Origin: Rhizobium esperanzae | GTDB taxonomy: Bacteria; Pseudomonadota; Alphaproteobacteria; Rhizobiales; Rhizobiaceae | Direction: 5' to 3' | Assembly (NCBI RefSeq): GCF_014197615.1 | Contig: NZ_JACIFY010000008.1 | Location: 62,001-126,000 of the forward strand | Length of the DNA stretch: 64,000 nucleotides | Shown here: in pieces, positions 1 to 9,113 of the stretch | Layout of the letters: each line of letters begins with the position of its first letter | Numbering within the stretch: position 1 is the first letter of the stretch | Notes under the pieces: model-generated | What the model was told of the DNA's origin: nothing | The model's database searches: none | Seen by the model: the letters and a program-made list of their open reading frames with translations, nothing else | Position numbers and translations under genes: made by a program

Positions 1-35
1 AGTTCGGGCTGCGAAAGAACCGTCTGGAATTGAAA

Positions 36-64
36 GTCGAGCCGGCTCTGACGAGCGGCTCGAC
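36..64. terminator. Inverted repeat, possible end of an upstream gene
   Basis: Arms GTCGAGCCG (36-44) and CGGCTCGAC (56-64) are exact complements around an 11-base loop. No T-run follows, so a terminator for a gene left of the window is only one reading. Nothing coding was recognised in positions 1-257. Confidence 0.35.
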
Positions 65-204
65 TTGTCACATTGCCCACACAAACCTATGTTTCTTGCT
101 GTCGAAGGGGTGCCGGCAACGAATTGTCGTGCCCCTCTTTCGATTTTCGATGTGGGTATCAAGCGATCTTCGATATTGTCTTTTCGCCCAGATTCAGTAT
201 GACC

Positions 205-233
205 AACGTCATGCTGCGACGCAGCATGACGTT
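205..233. promoter_or_regulatory. Perfect 13-bp stem-loop just before ugd
   Basis: Arms AACGTCATGCTGC (205-217) and GCAGCATGACGTT (221-233) are exact complements around a 3-base loop, ending 24 bases before the ugd start codon. No T-run follows. It could be a 5' leader hairpin or an operator; the sequence does not decide. Confidence 0.55.
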
Positions 234-257
234 CTACTCCAATGATTTGAGGGAAAT

Positions 258-1583
258 ATGCGCATCACGATGATTGGATCAGGCTATGTCGGCCTCGTTT
301 CAGGCGTTTGCTTCGCGGATTTCGGCCACGACGTCATCTGCGTCGACAAGGATCTGAGTAAGATCGAAGCCCTTCGCGAAGGCCGTATTCCGATCTACGA
401 GCCGGGCCTGGAGCAACTGGTCGCGGAAAATACCAGCACCGGCCGGCTGTCGTTTTCGACGGATGTCGGCGAAAGCGTCCGTAGCGCCGACGTCGTGTTC
501 ATCGCGGTCGGTACGCCGTCCCGGCGCGGCGACGGCCACGCAGACCTCTCCTATGTCTATGCGGCGGCGCGCGAGATTGCCACCTACGTGGAAGGCTTCA
601 CCGTCATCGTCACCAAGTCGACGGTACCGGTCGGCACCGGCGACGAAGTCGAGCGCATCATGCGCGAAACCAATCCTGCGGCGGATGTCGCCGTCGTTTC
701 CAATCCGGAATTCCTGCGCGAAGGTGCGGCGATCGAAGACTTCAAGCGTCCCGACCGTATCGTCGTCGGCCTGAATGACGACCGGGCGCGCGAAACCATG
801 ACCGAGGTCTACCGCCCGCTTTATCTTAACCAGGCACCGCTGGTCTTCACCACCCGCCGCACCTCGGAACTGATCAAATATGCGGCCAATGCCTTCCTCG
901 CGATGAAGATCACCTTCATCAACGAGATCGCCGATCTTTGCGAGCGAGTCGATGCAAACGTCCAGGACGTTTCGCGCGGCATCGGCCTCGATGGCCGTAT
1001 CGGCGCCAAGTTCCTGCATGCCGGTCCCGGTTACGGCGGCTCCTGCTTCCCCAAGGACACGCTTGCCCTTGCCAAGACCGCGCAGGATTACGATGCGCCG
1101 GTCCGCCTGATCGAGACGACGATCTCGATCAACGACAACCGCAAACGGGCGATGGGGCGCAAAGTGATCGCCGCGGTCGGCGGAGACATTCGCGGCAAGA
1201 AGATCGCGATTCTCGGCCTGACCTTCAAGCCGAACACCGACGACATGCGCGACAGCCCGGCGATTGCCGTTATCCAGACCCTGCAGGACGCCGGCGCCAA
1301 GGTGGTCGGTTACGATCCCGAAGGCATGGAGAACGCCCGCAAGGTGATCGAGAACATCGAATATGCGAGCGGCCCCTATGAAGCGGCCGCCGGTGCGGAT
1401 GCGCTTGTCATCGTCACCGAATGGAACCAGTTCCGTGCGCTCGATTTCAATCGTCTGAAGCAGTCGATGCACAGCCCGGTCCTGGTCGACCTGCGCAATA
1501 TCTACCGCAGCGACGAGGTCCGCAAACACGGCTTTACCTATACCGGCATCGGCACCAACCTCTATCAGGAATCGAACACCTGA
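258..1583 (+). CDS. ugd: UDP-glucose 6-dehydrogenase
   Basis: Oxidises UDP-glucose to UDP-glucuronate with two NAD+ in the cytoplasm. The 441-residue protein opens with the Rossmann motif GSGYVGLVSG (residues 7-16). It carries the catalytic-cysteine motif GPGYGGSCFPKDT with Cys263 and ends with the UDP-binding domain, a full length for the family. The start has GAGGG about 5 bases upstream and an unusual leader hairpin at 205-233. The product is the substrate of the UDP-glucuronate 4-epimerase at 10690-11706, so together they would supply UDP-glucuronate and UDP-galacturonate for lipopolysaccharide and exopolysaccharide. In Sinorhizobium this family is called RkpK/ExoB-associated Ugd; the enzyme call is firm, the specific polysaccharide is inference. 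Confidence 0.95.
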   Translation: MRITMIGSGYVGLVSGVCFADFGHDVICVDKDLSKIEALREGRIPIYEPGLEQLVAENTSTGRLSFSTDVGESVRSADVVFIAVGTPSRRGDGHADLSYVYAAAREIATYVEGFTVIVTKSTVPVGTGDEVERIMRETNPAADVAVVSNPEFLREGAAIEDFKRPDRIVVGLNDDRARETMTEVYRPLYLNQAPLVFTTRRTSELIKYAANAFLAMKITFINEIADLCERVDANVQDVSRGIGLDGRIGAKFLHAGPGYGGSCFPKDTLALAKTAQDYDAPVRLIETTISINDNRKRAMGRKVIAAVGGDIRGKKIAILGLTFKPNTDDMRDSPAIAVIQTLQDAGAKVVGYDPEGMENARKVIENIEYASGPYEAAAGADALVIVTEWNQFRALDFNRLKQSMHSPVLVDLRNIYRSDEVRKHGFTYTGIGTNLYQESNT

Positions 1584-1612
1584 CAGGTTCCGGTACACCG
1601 GTCATCATCCTG

Positions 1613-1648
1613 ACGCCGCGGAGCACAAAGCCCGCGGCGTTTGATTTT
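1613..1648 (+). terminator. Intrinsic terminator of ugd
   Basis: Arms ACGCCGCGG (1613-1621) and CCGCGGCGT (1632-1640) are followed by TTGATTTT. It lies 30 bases after the ugd stop codon. Confidence 0.7.
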
Positions 1649-1696
1649 GGAGCACGGCGCCGAAAAGCGGAAACGCTTTCAGCGACATGCACTCAT

Positions 1697-2488
1697 TCAA
1701 AGGATCCCGACCCGCGTTCCTTTTATCGTCAGCACCGTCAACCGGCCCGTCGCCGAAACCGCCGTGTCGATACCGATCCGCTGCGGACCGAATGTCGGGG
1801 TTCGTGCCGGGGTATGCCCATGGATCACCAGGACGGGAAGCTGCGGCCCTTCATCCAGGAAGGGTTGGCGGATCCACATCAGGTCGCTGTCTTTCTGCTT
1901 CTTCAGGTCGATGCCCGGTTTGATGCCGGCATGGACAAAGACCACCCTTCCCATCCGCAGCATGATCGGCAGCGATTCCAGGAACTGGATATGCCGCTCG
2001 GGGATCATGTTGCGAATGACGCGGGCGATCATGTCGCTCCCTGCCGCCGATTGCAGCAGATGCTCGATGTCGATGCCGTATGAGTGCAGCGTTTCCGTTC
2101 CGGCAAAGCCGAGCCATTCAAGAATCTGCGCCGGTTTGCGATAGAGCTTCACAAGCTCCGCATCGTGGTTGCCGCACAGAGAAAAACGCTGAAATCCCGG
2201 CGGCGGGGTCTTGCTCAGGAACTCCAGCACAGAGCTCGAGTCAGGCCCGCGATCGACATAGTCGCCGAGCATGACGATAAGTTTCGGCCCCGGAATGCGC
2301 GCGGCATCCTCCTCGATGCGGCGATGTGCTTCGATGAGTTCCTTGTAACATCCGTGGACATCGCTCATCGCGTAGACCGCAGCGAATTCGCCTTCGGCAA
2401 AGGTCAGCCGAGCGCGTCCTTTGCGGCTGCCGGCCAATATCGATATCTGTTGTCGCCACGGCCCGAGATTGTTGAACATGTAACCCAT
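1697..2488 (-). CDS. Metallophosphoesterase, bis(5'-nucleosyl)tetraphosphatase/PP1-like
   Basis: A calcineurin-like metallophosphoesterase of 263 residues. The metal-binding signatures are all present in order: SDVHG (about residue 42), GDYVDRGPDS (about 75), GNHD (about 107), a later FVHAG and VIHGHTP. This is the layout of the PP2A-like serine/threonine phosphatase and ApaH branch, so it could dephosphorylate proteins or cleave dinucleotide polyphosphates. No transmembrane or signal segment is seen. It converges on ugd. A second ATG three codons in (2479) is an alternative start. The substrate cannot be told from sequence. Confidence 0.85.
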   Translation of the reverse strand: MGYMFNNLGPWRQQISILAGSRKGRARLTFAEGEFAAVYAMSDVHGCYKELIEAHRRIEEDAARIPGPKLIVMLGDYVDRGPDSSSVLEFLSKTPPPGFQRFSLCGNHDAELVKLYRKPAQILEWLGFAGTETLHSYGIDIEHLLQSAAGSDMIARVIRNMIPERHIQFLESLPIMLRMGRVVFVHAGIKPGIDLKKQKDSDLMWIRQPFLDEGPQLPVLVIHGHTPARTPTFGPQRIGIDTAVSATGRLTVLTIKGTRVGIL

Positions 2489-3121
2489 TTATGAGATCCG
2501 ACAGCACGCGAGCTTGTCGGACGAACTCCATTTCCGACTCATCCCTGAACGGGCATGAGGCTTAGTGTCCAAAAGAACTTGGCCTGATCACGGCCTCATC
2601 GAATTGCCGCGACCGCTTGCCGCATTCAGAACGATATAATCCTCTTCCTTATTTGCTGCACCAGTTGCGAAGCAACGGAACGGTCTTCCTACGAGGCACG
2701 GCGCCCCTCGCATCGAATCACCCAATTTTCACATCGTCACCTTCAGGAAATTTGGACATACAGATCAACCTTCGGAGGCAGATCATCCTGCCACTCACGC
2801 AACAGCGAAATGACTATTGTGAGAAACGGTAATTTGTATTCGGTCATTTTGCGCAGGCAGCACCATCAATATTGCACTTTATTTTGGTATAGGACGGTTA
2901 ATTCGGCGTTAAACGGTAATGTTCGTTCCATCAGCGGCTGTGTCCGCCGCCAGTTCTCCGAACTGGAGAATTTCCGGCCATTGGATTTCCACAGGCGAGA
3001 CTTTCTAAAAAGCTGCAAAAAGCAACTATAGCTATATGCCTCTGAAAAAAATGAACGTTTAAGCTTATCGTGCTTGACGCTACTGCGGCGCCGCATGATG
3101 ATAGGCGCATTGCGAGCGTGA
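2489..3121. other. Gene-free stretch, no function recognised
   Basis: About 630 bases between the phosphoesterase and the KTSC gene. It is more AT-rich than the surroundings and no reading frame in it resembles a protein. A small perfect hairpin, CCAGTTC (2950-2956) with GAACTGG (2960-2966), is the only structure noticed. It probably holds the phosphoesterase promoter, but no clear element was identified. Confidence 0.5.
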
Positions 3122-3169
3122 ATGACATTCGTCACCAGAAATCTCAGATCCAAAACTGCGGGGTGCAAA

Positions 3170-3373
3170 GTGGAAACTGCGGTTGATTCGAAACTTATCG
3201 AGGCGATCACCTACGACGAAGACAGCCGGCATCTGCGGGTCTACCTGACAAACGGTCAGAGGCGAGAATATGAAGGCGTTCCCAAAGGAGTGGTCGTCGG
3301 CTTGACGATGGCCGAATCCCCGGGGAATTTTTACATGAAGGCAATCAGGGGCAAATATCCTCCCCGCCCCTGA
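3170..3373 (+). CDS. KTSC-domain small protein
   Basis: A small protein of about 67 residues whose whole length fits the KTSC domain: a beta-rich core with SxxIxxixYDxxxxxLxVxxxNG, then YxgVP and a C-terminal FYMKAIRGKYP. KTSC domains occur alone or fused to lysyl-tRNA synthetases and other proteins, and their role is not established. The start is uncertain: GTG at 3170 begins exactly at the domain, while ATG at 3122 would add 16 residues of no recognisable character. I chose the GTG because family members begin close to this point. It is a single-gene unit next to the strong palindromic terminator at 3415-3442. Confidence 0.6.
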   Translation: METAVDSKLIEAITYDEDSRHLRVYLTNGQRREYEGVPKGVVVGLTMAESPGNFYMKAIRGKYPPRP

Positions 3374-3414
3374 TCTCCTGTCCATCAACGACGATAAGAC
3401 ATCGGTTCAAAAAC

Positions 3415-3442
3415 TGCGGGACCGGCATATGCCGGTCCCGCA
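3415..3442 (-). terminator. Perfect 28-bp palindromic terminator
   Basis: TGCGGGACCGGCAT (3415-3428) pairs exactly with the following 14 bases. Read on the minus strand the stem is followed by GTTTTTG, so it ends the hydrolase-dioxygenase operon. It may also stop the convergent KTSC transcript. Confidence 0.75.
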
Positions 3443-3472
3443 AATCGGTTTCCAGCCGGCTGCGGCGCATCC

Positions 3473-4078
3473 TCAATCGCCGCCGAAGAAATTGCGGACC
3501 GCATCGATCTCGAGCGGAGCAATCTCATGGCCACCAGGATGCCAGACCATCCTCACCTCCGCCCCGCGGCTCTTCAGATGCTCCGATAGCGCCTCGGTCA
3601 TCGGAACAGGAGCGATCGGATCCCGCTGGCCGGCCGTCAACAGCACCTTTCTCCCCGCAAGCGTTGCCTGGGCTTCCGGCTGAAACGGAATGAGCGGGTG
3701 CATCAAAACCGCGGCATCGAATATCCCTTTCTCGATCAGCACATTGGCAAGAATGTTTGCGCCGTTCGAAAAGCCCAGGCCGAGAATCTCGGAAGCCTGG
3801 TGTTCGTCGGCCAAGGCCTTGACATAGGCGGCCATCTTTTCCGTCGCCCGTGAAAGGTCGGCCATGTCGTAGACCCCCTCTCCGGTGCGCCGGAAGAACC
3901 GCGCCGCGCCATATTCGGAAACGTCGCCGCGCGGCGAGACAATCGTTGCTTCGGGCAACAGGCGCCGGCCGAAATCGAAGAACTGATTCTCGTCGCCGCC
4001 GGTGCCGTGCAGCACCAGCAGGATCGGCTTACCAGGTGCACCGGCATGCAGCCGGTGCACATATCCAGCTTCGGTCAT
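3473..4078 (-). CDS. Alpha/beta hydrolase (MhqD/YpfH-type carboxylesterase)
   Basis: A 201-residue cytoplasmic alpha/beta hydrolase of the phospholipase/carboxylesterase family. Visible features are the oxyanion segment LHGTGGDE near residue 24, the nucleophile elbow GFSNGA (Ser about residue 103), a late Asp in TAGQRDPIAP and the catalytic His in WHPGGHE. It starts 11 bases after the stop of the ring-cleaving dioxygenase and has AAGGAGGGG before its ATG, so the two are one operon. In Bacillus the similar MhqD and MhqO/MhqE proteins are induced by quinones and other thiol-reactive electrophiles. By analogy this hydrolase would act on a ring-cleavage product; the actual substrate is unknown. 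Confidence 0.85.
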   Translation of the reverse strand: MTEAGYVHRLHAGAPGKPILLVLHGTGGDENQFFDFGRRLLPEATIVSPRGDVSEYGAARFFRRTGEGVYDMADLSRATEKMAAYVKALADEHQASEILGLGFSNGANILANVLIEKGIFDAAVLMHPLIPFQPEAQATLAGRKVLLTAGQRDPIAPVPMTEALSEHLKSRGAEVRMVWHPGGHEIAPLEIDAVRNFFGGD

Positions 4079-4089
4079 ATCGCCCCTCC

Positions 4090-5022
4090 TTACGCTTCGA
4101 GCGGCTGCAGGTGCTGCTCGAGCAGCGAGCGAAGATGGGCGTGCTGCTGCGGCAGCTTCAGGGCTTCGCCGAGATGGGCCGTATCCTCGTCCCGGTCAAA
4201 GCCTGGCTCATTGGTCGCGACCTCGAACAACACGCCACCCGGCGTGCGGAAATAGATCGCCCAGAAATAATCGCGGTCGATCACCGGCGTGACCTGATAG
4301 CCGGTGTCCATCAGCGCCTTGCGCACTTCGAGCTGCTTTGCGCGGTTCTCGACGGCGAAGGCGACGTGATGCACGGAGCCGGCGCCGGGGAGTGCACGGG
4401 CAATGTTCGGCATGGTCTCGAGATCGATGAGATGCGCGCCATTGCCGTCAGGCTTGATCAGCCGCTTGATGCCGTCCCTTTCCTCTTCGACCTCATAGCC
4501 CATGAACTTCAGGAGTTCGGCGGTAGCGCCCTCGTCCCGCAGCCGCATGGCGACGGAGTGGAAGCCGCGAATGGCGTGGTCCTCGCTGATGCCGCCATGC
4601 GTCCAGGGCTGGCGGACATCGTCCCGGACCTCGACCAGCGCGAAGCCGTCGCCATCCGGGCCGGAGAAGTTCAGGCGCTTCTCGCCGAAGCTTTCCTCTG
4701 CCTTCAGGCCGCCGATATTGAGCGCGGCAAAGCGATCGCTCCAGAAACCGAGCGAGCCTTGCGGAACGGAAAACACCGTCGTGCCGACCTCGCCGGTACC
4801 CGGACGGCCCTGCGCCATCTTCGGGAACGGGAAATAGGTCATTACAGTGCCGGGCGCACCGGTCTCATCACCATAATAAAGGTGATAGACGTCGGGCGCG
4901 TCGAAATTCACCGTCTTCTTGACGCGGCGTAGGCCGAGCGCATGGGTGAAAAACTGGTTGTTGGTGCGGGCGTCCTCCGCCATCGACGTGACGTGGTGCA
5001 AACCCTTGATCTGATCGAGCAT
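4090..5022 (-). CDS. Ring-cleaving dioxygenase, VOC family (MhqO/MhqA-like)
   Basis: A 310-residue protein of two vicinal-oxygen-chelate halves. The N-terminal half opens with the metal-ligand pattern GLHHVTSMA and contains DVYHLYYGDETGAPGTVMTYF. The second half has SVAMRLRD, HHVAFAVEN and FEVATNEPGF. This matches hydroquinone-cleaving MhqO-type proteins in length and layout. I start it at 5022 (MLDQIKG), where AAGAAAGGGG precedes ATG; upstream codons would add about 45 residues unlike the family. It is first in an operon with the hydrolase at 3473-4078. A 10-bp inverted repeat 107 bases upstream (5129-5160) is a likely regulator site. Substrate is inferred from family only. Confidence 0.85.
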   Translation of the reverse strand: MLDQIKGLHHVTSMAEDARTNNQFFTHALGLRRVKKTVNFDAPDVYHLYYGDETGAPGTVMTYFPFPKMAQGRPGTGEVGTTVFSVPQGSLGFWSDRFAALNIGGLKAEESFGEKRLNFSGPDGDGFALVEVRDDVRQPWTHGGISEDHAIRGFHSVAMRLRDEGATAELLKFMGYEVEEERDGIKRLIKPDGNGAHLIDLETMPNIARALPGAGSVHHVAFAVENRAKQLEVRKALMDTGYQVTPVIDRDYFWAIYFRTPGGVLFEVATNEPGFDRDEDTAHLGEALKLPQQHAHLRSLLEQHLQPLEA

Positions 5023-5128
5023 GTGAGACCCCTTTCTTGCCCGCCGCTTGCGGGCTTTTCGATGGATCATAAATGCGCGCTCGCAGCTCCCGCGGAAAGA
5101 CCCGCCGACCAAAACGCATTGTCTCTTT

Positions 5129-5160
5129 TTAGTGAACGAAGGTCGATCTGCGTTCACTAA
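5129..5160. promoter_or_regulatory. Putative operator, 10-bp inverted repeat upstream of the dioxygenase operon
   Basis: TTAGTGAACG (5129-5138) and CGTTCACTAA (5151-5160) are exact complements with a 12-base spacer. The right arm covers the ung stop codon. On the minus strand the stem is followed by AAAAGAG, so it is not a usual terminator. Its place before the dioxygenase suggests a redox-responsive repressor site. Confidence 0.55.
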
Positions 5161-5858
5161 GAAGCGTTAGGATCGACCGGCAATTGCCAGTCGATCGGCG
5201 TGCGCCCGCGTGACTGCAGGAAGGCATTCGCCTTCGAAAAATGCGCGCAGCCGAAGAAACCGTTATGGGCCGAAAGCGGCGAGGGATGCGGCGCCTTCAG
5301 CACCAGATGACGCGCGGTATCGACGAAGGCGGCCTTTCGCTGGGCATAGGAGCCCCAGAGCATGAAAACGACGGATTCGCATTCGTCGTTGACCTTGCGG
5401 ATGACGGCGTCGGTGAATTTTTCCCACCCCTTGCCCTGATGGGCCGCCGCCTGCCCTTCCTCGACGGTCAGCACGCTGTTCAGCAGCAGCACGCCTTGCT
5501 TCGCCCAATGTTCGAGAAAGCCGTGGCGCGCCGGCGCGATGCCAAGATCGGTCTCCATCTCCTTATAGATATTGACCAGCGAAGGCGGTATGCGCACGCC
5601 CGGCCGCACGCTGAAACACAGCCCGTGGGCTTGCCCCAGCCCGTGATAGGGGTCCTGGCCGAGAATGACGACCTTGACGCTGGTGATCGGGGTCAGGTCG
5701 AGAGCGCGGAAATATTCGCTGCCCCGCGGGAAAATCCGCTTACCGACCTGCTTCTGCGCGACAAGAAAGGATTTAAGTTGCTGCATATAGGGACTGGAGA
5801 ATTCCGCCGCCAAGGCGGCCTTCCAGCTCTCTTCGAGACTGACTGATGTATCGCTCAT
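5157..5858 (-). CDS. ung: Uracil-DNA glycosylase, family 1
   Basis: Removes uracil from DNA as the first step of base excision repair. The 233-residue protein carries the catalytic water-activating motif GQDPYHG, the LLNSVLTV uracil-recognition segment, and the DNA-intercalation loop HPSPLSAH, all typical of Ung. I chose ATG at 5858 ([12 protein letters not shown]), which has GAAGGG about 10 bases upstream; an in-frame ATG at 5897 would add 13 residues not usual in the family. The gene reads in the same direction as the dioxygenase operon, with its stop codon inside the inverted repeat in front of that operon. Confidence 0.95.
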   Translation of the reverse strand: MSDTSVSLEESWKAALAAEFSSPYMQQLKSFLVAQKQVGKRIFPRGSEYFRALDLTPITSVKVVILGQDPYHGLGQAHGLCFSVRPGVRIPPSLVNIYKEMETDLGIAPARHGFLEHWAKQGVLLLNSVLTVEEGQAAAHQGKGWEKFTDAVIRKVNDECESVVFMLWGSYAQRKAAFVDTARHLVLKAPHPSPLSAHNGFFGCAHFSKANAFLQSRGRTPIDWQLPVDPNAS

Positions 5859-6089
5859 CCAGCAAACCCTTCGCATATGACGAAACAACGGACACACGGT
5901 TCTAACAAAATCGATCTAGGCTGCAATGCCCGTCGGCAATGGGTCTACGCCTTTAGAATCGGCGGCAGAAGACTGCGAGAGGCTGTCCGAGGCATCGTTG
6001 TTCGTGTTTAACTATATGACGGCTTCGGTATTTACGCCGGCAGGCGGCCTGAGTAGAACCTTGATCGTAAACCGGAGACATCTCTTCAA

Positions 6090-8978
6090 ATGAAATTCGG
6101 CACGAGCGGCCTTCGCGGACTTTCAGTGGATCTCAAGGGACGAGCCTCTGCGCTTTATGCGACGGCGTTCGGCAAATATCTGCTGCAGACCGGCAAGGCC
6201 GAGGTCGGAGATACCGTTCTGATCGGCCGCGATTTTCGCGATTCGAGCCCGGATATCTCGGGTAATTGCGCCGGCGCACTCGTCGCGCTCGGCTTCCGGG
6301 TCTTCGACTGCGGCAATGTGCCGACGCCGGCGCTTGCCCTTTATGGCCTCGCCATCAACGCCGCATGCCTGATGGTGACGGGCTCGCATATTCCGGCAGA
6401 CCGCAACGGCATCAAATTCTATCGCCCGGATGGCGAAATCGACAAATCGGACGAGGCTGATATCACCGCATGGGCGGCCGAGATCGAACGAACAGGCGAG
6501 GCCGTCGCAGAGACGCCGGCCAAGACCGAAAATCATGAGGCGATCTGCCGGCAGCTCTTTTTTGAACGCAATACCGCCCTGCTTCCGCAAGGCGCGCTCT
6601 CCGGCCTGAAAATCGGCGTCTACCAGCACAGCACCGTCGCCCGCGACCTGCTGGTCGACGTTCTCGCCCATTACGGCGCCGAGATCACCCCTCTCGGACG
6701 TTCGGAGAGTTTCATTCCCGTCGATACCGAGGCGGTTTCCGACGAGACGATCGCGCAGATGAAGCGCTGGACGTCCGATCACAAATTCGATGCGATCGTC
6801 TCGACCGACGGCGACGGCGACCGCCCGCTGGTCGCAGACGAAACCGGCACACCGTTGCGCGGTGATCTTCTCGGCCTTGTCGCAGCCAATTTTCTCGGCG
6901 CCGGCACGGTGGTGACACCGGTGACCTCCAATTCCGGCATCGAGGCTGCGGGCTCCTTCGCCGTCAAGCGCACCCGCGTCGGCTCGCCCTTCGTCATCGC
7001 AGGCATGGAAGAGGCCGTGGCGGCCGGCGCGGACCATGTCATGGGCTTTGAAGCCAATGGCGGGATGCTGACCGCAACCGCTTTCGATATCAACGGCAGA
7101 GCCGTGCGCGCCTTGCCGACGCGCGATTGTTTTATCCCGATACTTGCGATCCTGTCGCTCGCCGCCAATCGCAAGCAGCCGCTTTCTGCCGTTGCCGCCT
7201 CCTATCGCCTGCCCTTTGCCGCCGCCGATCGCCTGGAGAATTTTCCGGTGGAGACGAGCGCAGCGCTGATGGAATATCTTCGCGCCTCCAATGAAAATCT
7301 TGTCGCTTTCCTGGAGCCGGTCGGGGAGCCCGCGACGAAATCCGACATCGACGGACTTCGCGTGACGCTGAAGGACGGCAGGATCATTCATTTTCGGCCC
7401 TCCGGCAATGCGCCTGAGATGCGCTGCTACGTGGAAGCCGGAAGCGAAACCGCAGCCCTGGATCTGCTGAAGACCGGACTCAGGGAAATAACGAACTGGG
7501 CAGACGCCCGCCAACATGCCACGAACCAGCTTTTTTCAAGGAACCCGCCTATGACGCAGAAAATCGTTCCCGTGATCATGGCCGGCGGCAAAGGCACGCG
7601 GCTCTGGCCGCTTTCCCGTGCCACCGCACCGAAACAGTTCATCCAGTTCGTCGGCGACAAGACGCTGTTTCAGGCGACCCTCGAACGCGTTTCCAATCCG
7701 GAGATCTACGAAGCCCCGATCGTCGTCACCAATGAGGAATTCCGCTTCCTGGTCGCCGAACAGGCCCGCGCGCTGGCCGTCCCGCTCGCCGCCGTGCTGC
7801 TCGAACCGGTCGCCCGCAACACCGCCGCAGCGGTGGCCGCCGCCGCAACACTTGCCGCCGACCTTTTCGGCAAGAACACCATCATCCAGATGCTCGCCTC
7901 GGATCACGAAATCATTGCCGACAAGAGCTATTTCGATTGCATCCGCATCGCCCGCGACGCTGCAGCCGACGGCAAGCTCGTCACCTTCGGCATCAGCCCG
8001 ACCGAGCCGGCAACCGGCTACGGCTATATCGAGATCGGCGATGCGCTTAAAAACGGCGCTCACAAGGTCGTTCGCTTCGTGGAGAAGCCGGCATTGGAAA
8101 AGGCCGAGCGGATGCTCGCCGACGGCGGCTTCTACTGGAACTCCGGCATCTTCATGTTCCCGGTGACGGAACTCATCGCCGAATTGCAGGAACATGCGCC
8201 CGATGTGCTGAAGGCGGCAAGCAAGGCCGTTTCCAAGGCCAGCCGCGACCTCGACTTTACCCGCCTTGACGCCGACCATTTCGCCAAGAGCCCCGATATC
8301 TCGATCGACTATGCGATCATGGAAAAGACCTCGAAGGCCGCCGTCGTCCCCTCGCCGTTCAAATGGTCCGACATGGGAAGCTGGGATGCCGTTTGGAAAT
8401 CGGGCACCCGCGACAGCAACGGCAATGTCGCCGCCGCAAACACCACCGTCGTCAATACCCGCAATTCGCTCGTCATGACGCATGGCGTCCATCTTGCGGT
8501 CCAGGGCATGGAGGACGTCGCCGTCATCGCCAGCGAGGACGCCGTCTATGTCGGGCCGCTCAAGGACAGCCAGAATGTCGGGCAATTGGTCAAGATGCTG
8601 GCCTCCTCCTCCGGCACGGCGAAATTCACCGAAACCCACCCGACATCCTACCGCCCCTGGGGTGGTTACACCTCGATCTTCAACGGCGATCGTTTCCAGG
8701 TGAAGCGCATCTTCGTCACGCCGGGCAAGAAGCTGTCGCTGCAGAAGCACCACCATCGCTCCGAACACTGGATCGTCGTCAAGGGAACGGCCGAGGTCAC
8801 GGTCGGCGACAACGTGCGGATGCTGCGTGAGAACGAAAGCGTCTATATCCCGCTCGGCGAAGTCCATCGTCTCGCCAATCCCGGCAAGATTCTCCTCGAG
8901 CTGATCGAGGTGCAGACAGGCTCCTATCTCGGCGAGGACGACATCATCCGCATCGTCGATGAGTTCGGAAGAACCTGA
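6090..8978 (+). CDS. Fused phosphomannomutase / mannose-6-P isomerase-GDP-mannose pyrophosphorylase
   Basis: A 962-residue chain that appears to hold the whole route from fructose-6-phosphate to GDP-mannose. Residues 1 to about 470 are a phosphomannomutase: GTSGLRG (4-10), phosphoserine loop TGSHIPADRNG (97-107, Ser99), Mg loop DGDGDRP (240-246), sugar loop GFEANGG and phosphate loop RPSGNAPE. From residue 488 a complete type II PMI-GMP follows, with AGGKGTRLWPLSRATAPKQF and a C-terminal cupin containing KLSLQKHHHRSEHW. The two halves are normally separate genes (noeK/noeJ or exoC-like and manC). An AAGGAA (7538-7543) seven bases before an internal ATG (7551) could also allow the second half to be made alone. 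GDP-mannose would feed mannose- and fucose-containing surface sugars. Confidence 0.88.
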   Translation: MKFGTSGLRGLSVDLKGRASALYATAFGKYLLQTGKAEVGDTVLIGRDFRDSSPDISGNCAGALVALGFRVFDCGNVPTPALALYGLAINAACLMVTGSHIPADRNGIKFYRPDGEIDKSDEADITAWAAEIERTGEAVAETPAKTENHEAICRQLFFERNTALLPQGALSGLKIGVYQHSTVARDLLVDVLAHYGAEITPLGRSESFIPVDTEAVSDETIAQMKRWTSDHKFDAIVSTDGDGDRPLVADETGTPLRGDLLGLVAANFLGAGTVVTPVTSNSGIEAAGSFAVKRTRVGSPFVIAGMEEAVAAGADHVMGFEANGGMLTATAFDINGRAVRALPTRDCFIPILAILSLAANRKQPLSAVAASYRLPFAAADRLENFPVETSAALMEYLRASNENLVAFLEPVGEPATKSDIDGLRVTLKDGRIIHFRPSGNAPEMRCYVEAGSETAALDLLKTGLREITNWADARQHATNQLFSRNPPMTQKIVPVIMAGGKGTRLWPLSRATAPKQFIQFVGDKTLFQATLERVSNPEIYEAPIVVTNEEFRFLVAEQARALAVPLAAVLLEPVARNTAAAVAAAATLAADLFGKNTIIQMLASDHEIIADKSYFDCIRIARDAAADGKLVTFGISPTEPATGYGYIEIGDALKNGAHKVVRFVEKPALEKAERMLADGGFYWNSGIFMFPVTELIAELQEHAPDVLKAASKAVSKASRDLDFTRLDADHFAKSPDISIDYAIMEKTSKAAVVPSPFKWSDMGSWDAVWKSGTRDSNGNVAAANTTVVNTRNSLVMTHGVHLAVQGMEDVAVIASEDAVYVGPLKDSQNVGQLVKMLASSSGTAKFTETHPTSYRPWGGYTSIFNGDRFQVKRIFVTPGKKLSLQKHHHRSEHWIVVKGTAEVTVGDNVRMLRENESVYIPLGEVHRLANPGKILLELIEVQTGSYLGEDDIIRIVDEFGRT

Positions 8979-9113
8979 CGTCGCAGCCGGACCACGGGTC
9001 TGGATCGAACAATGCGCCGCCGTTTTCGGCGCAATCACCATCGCTGTTGAAGTCGCTATGGGAATTCTCGTAGAATGGACGTACCGAAAGACATGACCGG
9101 AGATATTCCCCTG

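Noticed and set aside
300..1598. Minus-strand open frame opposite ugd
   Set aside because: The plus strand has the complete UDP-glucose dehydrogenase; the antisense has no domain.
2617..2832. 71-codon open frame in the gene-free stretch
   Set aside because: No ribosome-binding site, no codon bias and no recognisable features.
5129..5160. Inverted repeat as the terminator of ung
   Set aside because: On the ung strand the stem is followed by A bases, not T, and the right arm overlaps the stop codon. An operator fits better.
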